From Phaseolus vulgaris (taxonomy: Eukaryota > Streptophyta > Magnoliopsida > Fabales > Fabaceae), in the NCBI RefSeq assembly GCF_000499845.2, contig NC_023750.2, positions 4,709,478-4,773,477 of the forward strand: 64,000 bases of DNA, written 5' to 3'. Every line of letters begins with the position of its first letter. Position 1 is the first letter of the stretch. Both the position numbers and the translations under genes were made by a program. The notes below the pieces were generated by a model. It saw only the letters and a program-made list of their open reading frames with translations. It made no database searches and was not told the DNA's origin. This document shows positions 10,401 to 21,331 of the stretch, piece by piece.

Positions 10401-13400
10401 ATAACTTACCATTAAAAAGTTTCATATCCAACAATTCCTTAGTGCTAAAAATCTCAAATAAGTAAGATTCCTTTTAATTTTTACACTTTATCACACTGTA
10501 ATTAGCTCTTAAATTTCTGATAAAGGGTAGTTATATTTAATAGTATGTGTTACTAGTCAATTATACTTATTTGTAAATTTTATCATTCAATTTTTTTTAA
10601 TTATCCTTTTAGTCCTTGTAATAATATCAAAAGTCAATTCAATGTTAATAATCCATTTTTTTAAAAATATTTGTGATGGTTCTTTTTATTAAATTAAATT
10701 ATGTTATTACCACGTTTCCTTTAAAAAAAAGTTGAAACCACCACACATAATTGTTTAAAAAAAGTGAGGACCACTTTAAACTTTTTTTAAAAAAAATTAG
10801 AACCACATTAAACTTTTTAAAATATGGGGATAAAATTAATTTTTGACCTTTAATGTATCACTAAAAGGATAATTAAGTTTTTTTTTATTTGACCATATTT
10901 TATCACATTTTCTATTTTATTAAACAATTAAATATTTAATGCTTAAATCATAAATATATTAGAGTATCAATTGATAATTACTTTCTTATATGTGAAGTAT
11001 CTATTTATTCTCATTCTGAATACACACATTTTAACTCCATAAAATTCTTCACTAGATATATTAAGTTTTTCTATTCCTAAAGAATTATGATTAATACCTG
11101 ATTTTTAGTAGACTAAATATGATTAAAACGTTTGAAATAAAAGAAAGGGCTTTAAATAAAGAGTTTCTTAAATAAGAAAATAAAGAAAATAGAAAATGAT
11201 TTTTTTAGATGTTTTCATCAAATGAAATAATAAACAAATTCTACAATTTACCATAATTAGTACAAGAAACTATTTCTTACTTTTATTTGGGTTGAATAAA
11301 ATTATTTAGAAAAAGAATAATTAAATATAATAAAATCAGCAAAAAAAATATGAAAACTTCTAAAAGAGAAATTGTAGGAATTATATTGTTATTAAAAGAA
11401 ATAAAAAATAATATGGAAAATAATAAAATAATAGTTTCTTCACTTAAAATCATAAAAAAATAGAGAAGAAAATATTAAAGATATATAAATATTGATTCTC
11501 ACTTAAATTATATCAATCAATTATTACTTCATGTTGTCACTAGTAATAGCTAAGAAATATATAGAGAAGAAAATTAAAAAAATTAGAAAAGATGTTAATA
11601 AAAAACTTTAACCCCTATTTGGATTAACCCCTATACGGTGAGAGACACATAAATACAAAGAAGAGTATTTTTTTTACCTTACAATGGTGAAGAGAAACAT
11701 AGAAGAAGGAAGAAGAACTAGAACTAAACCTACACTTATATAAACTTACTTATAATTAAAAATATTAAATATATTTTAATAAAATAAAAAAAATTATATA
11801 CAATAATAAAATAAAATAAAAATAATTAATTTTATTATAAAATTTAATACGTAGTTTTATAATATATAATCATATATAAATTTTATAACATAATTGATTA
11901 TATTATAAAATTTATATCTATATATTTATATATATATATATATATATATATTTTGACATAGATTATTTTATAAAATTTAGATATAATCGATTATCGATTA
12001 TTGTACATAATTATTATGTATATAATATAATTAATTTTAATAATATAATATAATTATATAATAGAATAGAATAATATAAATATATAAGTATTATTAATAT
12101 TAATGATATAAATATTAAAAAAAATATTTAAAATTAATTTATAAAATATAAATAATAATATTAATCAAAACAAAACTTTCAAAATAGTGATAATAAATGT
12201 AAATTAAATAAATTAATAATTATTATTTTTATCTTATTTTGCTTGTATCAAATATTTAACAATATTATTAATAATAATAAAAATAAAGTTATAATATAAT
12301 ACAAATAAATATAATTATTTATATAATAATAAATAATATTAACTCTAAAATGCAATTATATAAATTAATTAATTAATTCTTTTAAATATAAAAAAAAAAA
12401 TTAACTTTTTTAATCACACTTATCACATAGTACCAACAAAATTTTAAAAAAAATATGTTTCAAAACAATTTATAAAAAAAAGTTTCAATAATAATAAAGA
12501 ACTTGTTTTTTTTAAATAATTATTGAACTATAGAAATAATTTATAAAATTTTAATTAAATTAAATCTACATAAAATAATTTATATTTTATTATTTAAATA
12601 TTTTTAAAGAAAACCAAATTCTTCTTAAAGTTCAATTTAAAAACACCAATTTTTTAATACTTTTTCCTAAAAGTTCAACTCTCTTAATATCTCAACTTTT
12701 CACTTTTCAACTAAAAAAAACATAAATTCAGAAAAATTAAGAGATCTTAAAATAGGAAGAAAACCAATAATATTCTGTCCTTGATGAAATAAATACATAT
12801 CTCGATCAATTAAAAATATCAAAACAATTTGATGATAATTTATGTAAAACAGCCCATTAAAGAATCCATTCCCCACCACCTTCAAAGAATATTTTTAGCC
12901 ATCAAATAATAAGAAAAATGAATTAAATAAATTGTCATTTTGAATCAAAAACAAAGAAGAATAAACTTTTTGTATAACAAGTGTATAACAAGTGAACACA
13001 CTATTAAATATTTAATGAACTGTTAAAATATGCATAACTTTTAAAACATTAATGTAAAATACTTTGATAGTAAAATGTATAAAAATACTTATTTCTAAAG
13101 ATGAGTACTCCAAATTACAAATGTATTAGAATATCAATTAGTAATTTCTCTCTTATCTATACATTTTCTCATTCCAAACACATGCAAACACCCAATGAAG
13201 TATGCTATCAAAAACATTACTAGGGGAAAAAAAAAATCTAAAACAAGCTAAGTTTGCACTATTAGATTGTGAAAAAACCAAAATAGCATTGATATAAGAA
13301 CAAAAGTGAAACAGAAAAAAGATGGTAAGTGGGATACTTACTTGAATGAGTTCCATGAGAAAGTGAACATCTTTGGCATAAAGTTCAGTAGAGAGGTTCT

Positions 13401-13503
13401 TTGTTGCATGATGCAAGTCCTCACGCAAAGGGTTGAGTTCCCCTCCAATGGAGAATTTGGTCCTTCGAATCCTCTCAATGTGTTCCTTTGGGGTGACCTC
13501 CAT
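4412..13503 (-). CDS. NO VEIN-like GHKL-ATPase protein (sacsin/NOV family), 4 exons
   Basis: Exons 13503-13342, 10114-9904, 9266-5624 and 5501-4412 join in phase with GT-AG borders to 1701 codons plus stop. The N-terminus is a GHKL/Hsp90-like ATPase fold: MELIQNAEDN (residues 50-59, N-box), FNNEKGF (about 90-96, in place of the usual DxGxG), and GYIGEKGIGFKS (119-130, nucleotide-lid glycines). Residues about 800-1340 hold five diverged repeats of about 110 residues. Each has a FIDxxFYGxxIxxYKxELKxIGV block plus a partner block of the type WLKTxxGYRSPxKCLLF. The family includes Arabidopsis NO VEIN, needed for vein and embryo patterning; the subfamily matching this sequence is less well characterised, so its role is inferred. 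Intron 1 is 3.2 kb and very AT-rich. An in-frame ATG ten codons upstream (13533) could also be the start. Confidence 0.9.
10115..13341 (-). other. Large AT-rich intron 1 of the NO VEIN-like gene
   Basis: The donor GTAAGT is at 13341-13336 and the acceptor CAG at 10117-10115. The intron splits the ATPase N-box, between ELIQ and NAEDN. It contains long A/T homopolymers and TA repeats but no transposon terminus or coding domain that I can recognise. Confidence 0.75.
11928..11951. repeat. (TA)n microsatellite
   Basis: About 12 uninterrupted TA units within intron 1 of the NO VEIN-like gene, in a region where almost every base is A or T. Confidence 0.85.
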
Positions 13504-13533
13504 AATAAGGGTACCTCTAACTTCACAAAACAA

Positions 13534-14082
13534 CTAAAGGGTCACTCAAGAAGAAGCAAAGTGTGATGAGAATGTGAAGGGAAGAAGAGTGGTTTGGTGA
13601 ATAATGGGTCAAGTCTTGGTCTACTTAAAGATGAAAGATTAAAGACTACTTCGTGGAGAAGTAAACTAAAAAATGTTGTTCTTCAATTAAATTTATTATC
13701 AATTGTTGTACGATAAAGGGTGCTATCATTATTCTGATTTTACTTTCAGTTTCCTAGAACTTTCCAAGAGACCAATGGGAAGATACCATTGCAAAAGAAA
13801 AAATATCAATAGGTTATTTTTAGATTATTGCCATATAATATTTACTAATTTTATTTCTAAGTGTAATTGATCTTTTGTTGGAGAACTTATTAATGGTTTT
13901 TTAATGGTTTTCTTTTCTTTTCGTTATATTTTTTTTCAGCTAAAAAGTTTGATCTTGAGCATATGATTTGTCTTGTTACTAGGTGTATTTAAGTGGGGGT
14001 AAGAGAGAAATTTATTTTATTTTATTTTATTTTTAATAAGGTTTAAATTATAAGTGATGTTGGTTTTTTTATATAAAAGTAG
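13534..14082. other. Upstream region of the NO VEIN-like gene
   Basis: This stretch should contain the 5' untranslated region and promoter of the gene transcribed leftward from about 13.6 kb. I see no clear TATA box and no other gene. Confidence 0.45.
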
Positions 14083-14543
14083 AGGTTTCAATGTGGGATG
14101 GTTCTGGTTCGTCCCGCACTTGACCCGCCCCGCATAGAATCTGTGGATTATTTTTGTAGTCTACATTGCATAAAGGTTAATCCGCATCAGAAATATTTTT
14201 TTTTTAAATTATTTTTTAAAATAAATATTTTAAATTTTTATTATTTAGATGTATTAGGTAAATAGTTTTATAATATTATTTTTACAAGACATGCGTAGTA
14301 AGATGTTAAAATTTTCAGAATGTGAAATGTGAGGCTACATGAAGAAAATATAAAGGTCCAAAAAAAATTTCTACATTTTAAAGTTATGCGGGTTATGCGG
14401 ACTAACTCGCTCCATCCCGCACTTGACCCACGCAGACTGTGGATTTTGTAGGACGGACCTAAACGAGTTAGTGGGTTGAAATAAGTAGCTCACCCCGCAT
14501 TGCCGTGGGCCAACCTACACGACCGTCCCACTTTTTCAACCCT
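14083..14543. mobile_element. Probable MITE-like non-autonomous DNA element (~460 bp)
   Basis: The left end (AGGTTTCAATGTGGGATGGT) and the reverse complement of the right end (AGGGTTGAAAAAGTGGGACG) form imperfect inverted termini. The inside has GC-rich words (CCCGCACTTGACCC) near both ends within an otherwise AT-rich element. There is no coding capacity. Flanking bases are similar (ATATAAAAG and ATATAAAGA) but not an exact duplication. A hAT-type MITE is the best guess. Confidence 0.5.
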
Positions 14544-15339
14544 AAATATAAAGATAGTAGACAATATCTCTTGTGTTTAATTATTTTAAAATAAAATACT
14601 TCTGATTAAAATTAGTGAATTTTTTTATGACGAATATTTAGAAATTAAGCATAAAACTAATTTTGAGAAAAAAAATGGGACAAAATTTTGCTATCAATAT
14701 ATTAATAATTGCTTTTAAGAATTTTGATGAATTAAGCTATTGATATTGATAAGTAAAAATAAAGAAAATGATGTGAAAGGAGAAATAAATAAGGTAAAAA
14801 TAATATTAAAAAAAGTAAATATTACTCATTGCAATCGAAAGACATAAATAAATGAATAAATAAATATGAAGGTTGATTCTTCATAGTTGCTTAAGGTAAC
14901 TATGAAGGTTTTGTTATTAGAATGAAAGACATAAATAAATGAATAAATAAGAGAAAGTAAATTGAGAGAATTGGGCTAAAGAGAGAGTACCAACAGAGAG
15001 GGCTTCTTCTTCTTCCATTTCCATTTTCTTCTGCTTCACAATTTAAAAACAACACTTTTGAATATGAAAATAGAGAAAGAAAAAGGAGTTTATAAAAGGA
15101 GTTTCAATTTTAAATTTTAAAAAATAACAGTTTTTAATTTACTCCCTCCTTTGATGATGGTTAAAAGAAACTGGTCACACACCCTCTATTCTAACCATTC
15201 TAATTTCTCATTTCTTTATTCTCTACTTTTCTCATAACCGCTCAACACACGTCTATCTATCAGCAACAATGGTCACAGTTATAGAATGTCACCGTCAACA
15301 TTAATTAATGATGGGTTTAGAGGGGGGAAAAGACACTAG
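14544..15339. other. Intergenic, no gene seen
   Basis: AT-rich sequence with short repeats of the word GACATAAATAAATGAATAAA (two copies near 14841 and 14928). No domain or element border is recognised. Confidence 0.45.
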
Positions 15340-16690
15340 ATTTTGAATGATTTAAGAGCCTTAAACATGAATCTAAGTCCCTCCAGGATGATGTTGACCC
15401 ACTTCCTTGTAGGTTGGAGATCCATCAATGAAAAGGATCCATAGAAAATCATTCAGATTAGGTTCGAAGCCTTTGGGTGAGAGTTTTGTCATGAAGTTTG
15501 CATATACCTAACCCTTGATGGTTCATGCGGTTCATGTATGTCAAATTCAAATAACTCTATGGTCCATCGCACCATCCTTCCTATAATATCAGATTTCGAG
15601 AGGACCTTCCAAATGGGTAGGTCGATCATTACCACCACGGTGAAACTTTGAAAATAGTGGCAAAGTTGTCGAGCTGTGAACTCCATTGTCAAAGTTTCCT
15701 TTTCGATAGCTTGGTATCGAACCTCTGCACCATGCAACACTTTACGTATAAAGTAAATCGATTTGTGTGCCTTCCCTTCCTCTTGCAAGATAATTGAGCT
15801 TATGGCTTGGTCGGTCACTGAAAAATACAAGCGAATAGGAATTCCTAGAGTAGGTTTGCTGAGAACGGGCGGATTAACCAAGTATTCCTTTAACTTGCCA
15901 AAAGCCTCTTCACACTCGTCGGTCCAAACGAAATGGTCGTTCTTCTTTAGGCATTGAAAATAAGAATACCCCTTATCGCCACTAGTGATAAGAAACACGA
16001 TAGGGCAACCATGCGCCCAGTTAATCGTTGCACCTCCTTAACGTTGCCTAGGCTTCTCATCTCCATGATCGCTGCACATTTATCAAGGTTTGCTTCTATT
16101 CCTCTTTCGGTTAGTAGGAAACCAAGGAACATCCCTGCCTAGACACCGAAAACACATTTGTCAGGGTTGAGCTTCAAGTTGTGTCTTGCTATGGTGGCGA
16201 ACAACTCGTCTAAGTCGGAGACATGCTCGTCCGCCATTGCCGAGGTGACAACCATGTCGTCCACGTATGCTTGGACATTACGACCGAGCATTGGAAACAT
16301 GATCCAGTCCATGAGTCTCTGATATGTTGCCCCCGCATTCTTCTATCCAAAAGGCATGACCTTGTAACCATAACTAGCAGCTTCGGCCATGAAAGTCGTC
16401 TTACTCTCGTCCTTTGGGTGCATTCAAATCTGGTTGTACTCCGAAAAGGCATCCAAAAAGCATAAAGACCACAACCTAAGGCACTATCAACCAAAGAGTC
16501 TATGCTCGGCAGGGGGTAAGATTCTTTGGGAAAGGCTTTATTCAAATCCGTGAATTCGAAGCACATCCTCCATTTTCCACTTGTCTTTTTCACCATGACT
16601 ACGTTTGCTAACCACTCGGGATATTGAATTTCCCTTATATGGCCAGCTACGAGGAGTTTTTTAGTTTCCTCTCGCATGGCGAGGCGTTTG
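15340..16690 (-). pseudogene. Broken reverse transcriptase-RNase H region
   Basis: The reverse transcriptase N-terminus is readable at 16677-16440 (WLANVVMVKKTSGKWRMCFE, DLNKAFPKESYPLPSID). It then shifts frame, and the downstream RT part reappears at 16132-15950 (FLGFLLTERGIEANLDKCAA). The RNase H domain reads through 15998-15489 (EAFGKLKEYLVNPPVL, then KETLTMEFTARQLCHYF). A further degenerate RNase H-like piece runs to about 15340. Frame changes near 16440, 15990 and 15490 mean no functional product. Confidence 0.82.
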
Positions 16691-16726
16691 TCCTCGCTAA
16701 ATTTCCTTCGCCTCTGAACTACGGGT

Positions 16727-17539
16727 TTAACCTTTCTCGTCCATTATGAGTCGATGACACAGAAAGTCGAGGTCAATCGTAGACATGTCGGTGGACGACC
16801 ATGTAAAAGCGTTCATATTCTTTGAAATGACTTCGACGATTTTATCTTCCAACTCCTTACAATGTGAGGCACCGAGCTTGAAGCTTTTACCGTTTATCTC
16901 TAATTCCTGAACTTCCCCAACGGGTCCAGGTCGTCTTTCGTCACAGGGGTCAACTTCGGCCACCCAACCTGATTCACCCAATTGGGTGGTGATTGTGTAG
17001 GTTCCCCTACAATTTCTCAGTTTTCTCTCATAACTTCTTCGTGTCATCCTTTGGTCTACCCTCACCGTGATTACTTTTCCTTCGGGAGAGGGCAACTTCA
17101 TCTTCATGTGGGCGGTAGAGGCCACCGCACCTAACATATTCAGGGAAGGTCGTCCCAAAAGCAAGTTATACGCGGAAGGGGTATTAACAACGATGTACTT
17201 TATCGTGATCATTCTGGTTGCGCTTTCATCAGAGAACGTTGTCCTTAACTCAACATACCTACGCACCTCCACTTGTTCGCCTGCGAAACCGACAAGGCAA
17301 CCATCACATGGGCTTAAATGGTCTGGGGAGATCTGCAAATTTACGAATGTTCCCCAAAACATCACATCAACCAAGTTTCCTTGGTTGATGAGGACCCTCT
17401 GCACGTTTCGTCCTACGGTGATGAATGATATCACTACAGGATCATCTTCGTGGGGGAACACGTCCTCCAGGTCAGATGTTGTGAAGCAAAGAGAGGACTC
17501 AGCTGACCGCCCAAATTTCTTTATATTTAGGGACATCAC
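16727..17539 (-). pseudogene. Protease segment with inactive-site substitution
   Basis: An open stretch of 270 codons corresponds to the protease and protease-RT linker of a Tat polyprotein. The active-site block reads LINQGNLVDVMFW where the sister element at 1-2502 has LVDQGSPVDILFW, so the catalytic Asp is Asn. The conserved C-terminal block SAYNLLLGRPSLNMLGAV is intact. The frame is bounded by stops on both sides and is a fragment of the polyprotein. Confidence 0.8.
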
Positions 17540-18950
17540 AACTCTGGCATAGCGTTTGCAGCTAGACGCCGAGCTTCCACCTCAAGAGAAACCTCCCATA
17601 ATGGTATTCAGATCACCAAGGATTGGAGTTTCATGGTTTAACTCTTGGGGTGTGGCCTCCCCTTTTAGTTCCTCTTGACCGACCTCAAGGTACTTCATCA
17701 AGAACCCCTCTTTGACTAGCTTCGAGAGTTGATAGCCTAGGGAGGGACATCGTTCGACATTGTGCCCTCACGCCCTGTGAAATTCACACTAGCTCTCCTT
17801 TCGTGACCCCAAAAATCGATTTGTCTTTTTGTGGAAAGTTTAGCTTATCCACTACCTCGGCCATGCGTATGAGTTCCTTGTAGGATACTTAGAACTTTGG
17901 CCTGATTAGGCTCTCTTCTCTAGCTTGATTCTTCGACTTTTCTTTCTTCGCAATATAATGAATGTACCTCTGGTCGGTTTTTTTACTTGTGGACATTTCG
18001 TCGCCCCTCGATGAGCGATCATGGCTAATCTCCTTATACCTAGGTTGTGTTTGATTGTGAACTGTCGTTTTTCCTTAGTACGACTTCTTTTGCCTCAATA
18101 TGAGTTGTAGCTCGTTCCCCTACTTCGGATAGCGATTCCGTCCTGTTTCGGATTAACGAGTCGCTAAAGGGGTTCGTCGTCATCCCTTTAACAAAAGCGG
18201 CAACCACCATTTCCTCGTTCGGAGTCTGAAGTCTTACCGAGATTGCATAGAAACAATTTAGGTATTCTTTGAGCAACTCTCTTTCCCTTTGTTTGATGTC
18301 AAATGGATCGGGCAACCGTAGGGGGTCAACTCTATTAATCGATAACTGCTCCTTAAACATTGTGGAGAATTGAGGGGAAAAGGTGATATGGCCGCCTGGG
18401 ATCCCACTGAACCATCGTAGAGTCGTTCTTGTAAACATGCCCATGAGCATCTTGCATCGGATAGGATCTGAGCTACCCGAGATCATCATCTAAGCCTTGA
18501 ACGCCTTTAAGTGGCTCTTAGGATCTTCCACGCCAGAGAAAGGAGTGATCTTGGGCGTGATATAGTGAGGCGGTATGAGTTCTTCCATGATTTGATGTGA
18601 GAATGGTTTGGGGTCATCTCTCAAGGATATGTCTAGGGAACGAGCTCGAATGAGGCGTCGACCATGACAATGCATGTTCCTCCGCAGTTCCTTATTGACT
18701 TTGTGTAACTCCTCATTAGCTTGTGCGTGCTCTTCCATGGTTCTCTAAGAGGCATCGATTTTCGCCATAAGACGTTCTTGATTAAGTCGTGTTTCCTCCC
18801 AAAGGCGATCTTGGTCGGCTCAAGCATCTTCTCGTAGCCGTTCTTGCTCGATTCGGGCTTCTTCCCGAATCTGTTCTTGTTTCTGCCGATATTCTTCATT
18901 TGCCTACTGGAGAGCTCTCATGGTCTCGATGATTTGTTGCAAGGATGGGA
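17540..18950 (-). pseudogene. Broken gag region
   Basis: From about 18950 leftward there is a coiled-coil-like N-terminus, then the gag domain (MLMGMFTRTTLRWFSGIPGG; RERELLKEYLNCFYAISVRL; FVKGMTTNPFSDSLIRN) down to 18040. A single TAG at about 18489 interrupts an otherwise continuous frame (LKAFKA-stop-MMISGSSDP), probably from a CAG codon. The C-terminal gag part between 18040 and 17540 is more degraded. Confidence 0.8.
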
Positions 18951-19062
18951 CCTCGTCCCCCTCAGGAATTTGTGCCCCTTGCCTAGTGTTCCTCATCGCG
19001 TCGGGTTACTTGGTGCTTCACGTCTCGACTGTAGAGCGTTGGTGGGATCAATTTTTACCAGA

Positions 19063-19080
19063 CCCTACGGTGGGCACCAA
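19063..19080 (-). other. Decayed primer-binding site
   Basis: On the minus strand TTGGTGCCCACCGTAGGG follows the LTR end, differing in two places from the site of the element at 1-2502. Confidence 0.6.
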
Positions 19081-19081
19081 A

Positions 19082-19657
19082 CGTTCTTGCCGGCTGACTT
19101 GGATCGGACTTTGGGCTGACTTTTCTTCTTCTTTTTTTTTGCCACTTTGCAATGCTTATAATTCACAGTGAGGAGAGTTTCACCTATTGACGAGACTCCG
19201 ACGATTAAGTCACTGAGAGCATATAACTATGAATATCTCAAGACAGTGTATGTGTATGGGTGTAGTATCACAAGATTGAACTTACCTTTGTTCAGGGTCT
19301 TGATGCCCTTTTATAGCATTCGTAGATCTCCTTTTAGGAGTTAATAAACATAAAGATACTCTGTTAATATATCCCTTTATTTTAGGGGTGTGGGTAGAGC
19401 ATTACATCTAACTATTTATTTTCATCGAATCTCAGAGTAACTATCTATACTTTAGCTAATTTAGTTATCCATTCAATTGTTTTTATTTTAGCTATCTTAT
19501 TAAAATACCTTACTAGCTATTTGGGTCGACCATCCGACGTGTTACTGGAGCTATCTCCATTTTGCATCAAGCTAAGCATTCAACCTTTATAAACTAGGTG
19601 AGTCAGGATCATGCACTTAAGTGTTCGTATCGAACCCAAACACATCCTACCAGTAAA
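19082..19657 (-). repeat. 5' LTR of the truncated Tat element
   Basis: Edges were set by comparison with the LTRs at 1861-2502 and 27756-28374: plus-strand left end CGTTCTTGCC (TG has become CG) and right end CCAGTAAA. Shared internal words with the 27.8-kb LTR include TCACCTATTGACG, CTCCGACGAT and the TATA region. A TATA box (TATAAAAGGG on the minus strand, about 19306-19315) marks the likely promoter. Confidence 0.75.
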
Positions 19658-20426
19658 ATATATTTTTATTAAAATAAAATTAATATAAATTAGACGTTTG
19701 ATTAATTCTAGGTTATACTTTGATTAAAAGGTGTTATTAGAATTTTAAAAAAATGAACAAGGTGGAGAGCCATTTCAATTGAACGATTCACATACAACCG
19801 TGGGCCCCACCTCCTTTTGTGACCCACATGTAAACGAAATCTCTGAGTATGCAATTTGCTGTTTACTTTTCGTAAGCTCATTTTTCCAATGCAGAGTTGA
19901 ATAAGAAAAGAAGAGTGGGCCCCACAGATGTAACAGGTACAAAGAAATAAAAGCTGCGTTTTCTGAGCGGAGATTGTGTGGGATTTTCTCAGGAGTGTGT
20001 TCGTACATTTTCCGTACGTGTGGTGATGTGTGGCACGTGAGTGAGAAAAATGGGTGAGGCAGAGTGAGGGGGAGGTGTGGAGAGTAAACATTTAGAGATG
20101 AGTGGGCTAGGCCCAAAACATGTTTTTAGGGCATGTATTTATTAAAAAGAAATAACTACCATTTTCTAAAAAAATATTTGAAATGGAAAATTTATCATTT
20201 TAAGATTTTATTTATTTATTATTTTTATTAATTTTAATATGAAACAAAACATACTAACAACAAAGGTAAATTTCTATAATAGAACAAGCGTGTACAAGTT
20301 TGTAACTAAGTGCAGTAAGCTATAGCATGTGCCCTTCACTTCATTGATTGGCCATATCATCTTAAACTCTTATTCATATCTTCTTTGGTTCCACTTATTC
20401 GTGCTCCATGCACACCCTAAGCCTCT
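19658..20426. other. Orphan promoter-like patch
   Basis: No gene is seen, but the stretch carries GTGGGCCCCAC at 19800-19810 and again at 19915-19925 (matching the TCP-factor site type GGNCCCAC) and a G-box CACGTG at 20035-20040. Such clusters are typical of plant promoters. The short minus-strand frames across it have no recognisable domain. Confidence 0.4.
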
Positions 20427-20435
20427 TTACATCCT

Positions 20436-20461
20436 GACAACTTCTTCCTGCACCTCCATGA
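20436..20461 (+). repeat. Left terminal inverted repeat of the MULE
   Basis: 26 bp. From 20441 to 20461 it is the exact reverse complement of 27103-27123; the outer five bases differ at two positions. The short inverted repeat is unlike the about 200-bp ends of maize Mu but common in other MULE families. Confidence 0.9.
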
Positions 20462-20868
20462 TTTTTTCGGGCTCCTCCACAAAGTTTTAAAATATCAAAA
20501 TTATCCTTTTAGTAAAAAGATAAAAATGAAAATGTTGTTTGTCTGCAAGTGAAAAAAAAGAAGTTACTTCGTGTGGTGGGATGCAGCGCTCGAGCTCGAG
20601 TGGTGGTGGTCCTTGAAGTGGTGCTGGAGGTGGTGCTTGAGAAGGTGGTTGAGGTGGTGCACGGTGGTAGGTAGCAGCGGTGGTAGGTGGTGTTGACATT
20701 GTCACCGTTGGTGAGGTAGTCATTCTCATACTCTGGTAAGTTCTCATTCTCATTCTTCTGCCTTAAATAATTATTTACACAATAGTTAATCTGGTGAATC
20801 AATGAATCACACAATCTGGTGCCTAAGTAAAGCGTTCTGGGTAAGATAACTCCTGTGCATACCAGATT
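20462..20868. other. Left end interior of the MULE, no gene
   Basis: Holds a GGTGGT-rich run (about 20570-20710) whose minus-strand translation is only Pro/Thr-rich low complexity. It may include the promoter of the transposase gene, since MULE promoters often lie in or near the termini; this is an inference. Confidence 0.4.
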
Positions 20869-21230
20869 TGGAACCTGCCAAAGTCATACTTCCGGATTAT
20901 GTAATCCGGTACCAAATGAACTATGGATTACACAATCAGGAAGTGATTTTAGAACTTTCAATATGCCTTACTTATTACGTAATCCGGTACTCATTTTGCT
21001 ATATGAATTTCACTTATGCATTACGCAATTTGGAAGACATTTGGAACATCAAACATGACTTATGGATTACGTAATCCAGAAGTCATTTTGCTGTGAAAAT
21101 TTTGACTTATGGATTACACAATCCGGAAGTCACTTAAAATGACTTATAGATTACATAATCCGGAATTCATTATGTTGTTAAAATTTGACTTATGAATTAT
21201 ACAATCCGAAAGTCATGTTTAAGTTGTCAA
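20869..21230. repeat. Left subterminal palindromic repeats
   Basis: Multiple copies of GGATTACGTAATCC and close variants occur, for example near 20894, 20926, 20975, 21063, 21110 and 21150. They are spaced about 40-50 bp apart and usually followed by GGAAGTCATTTTG-like words. The same palindrome recurs near the other end of the element. Confidence 0.85.
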
Positions 21231-21331
21231 TTACAAAATCTTCGAAAGTGAATGCTATTTTTGTTTTGCATACTTATGTGAATTTATGGAAATTATAATA
21301 AAATGAAAATTTATGTTTTATGAATGAAGGT

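Larger units (their letters stand above)
15340..19657 (-). mobile_element. Truncated Tat-lineage Ty3 retrotransposon, decayed
   Basis: On the minus strand the order is 5' LTR (19657-19082), decayed primer site, gag, protease, reverse transcriptase, RNase H and a second RNase H-like stretch, after which the element breaks off near 15340. Integrase and 3' LTR are missing. The second RNase H-like block (ILFIDGSPTYKEVG, about 15400-15440) fits the extra RNase H known in Tat-lineage elements. Frames are broken in several places and the protease has lost its catalytic Asp. It is older than the copy at 1-2502. Confidence 0.85.

Noticed and set aside
16223..17552. Plus-strand frames across the truncated Tat element
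   Set aside because: Antisense shadows of the protease and RT; no PF04195-like content as in the true antisense ORF at 29-30 kb.
19708..20116. Overlapping minus-strand frames of 113-127 codons
   Set aside because: No domain; they cross the promoter-like motifs and two frames are open at once.
20487..20814. Minus-strand Pro/Thr-rich frames at the left end of the MULE
   Set aside because: They result from a GGTGGT-rich run; there is no conserved domain, and two overlapping frames are equally open.
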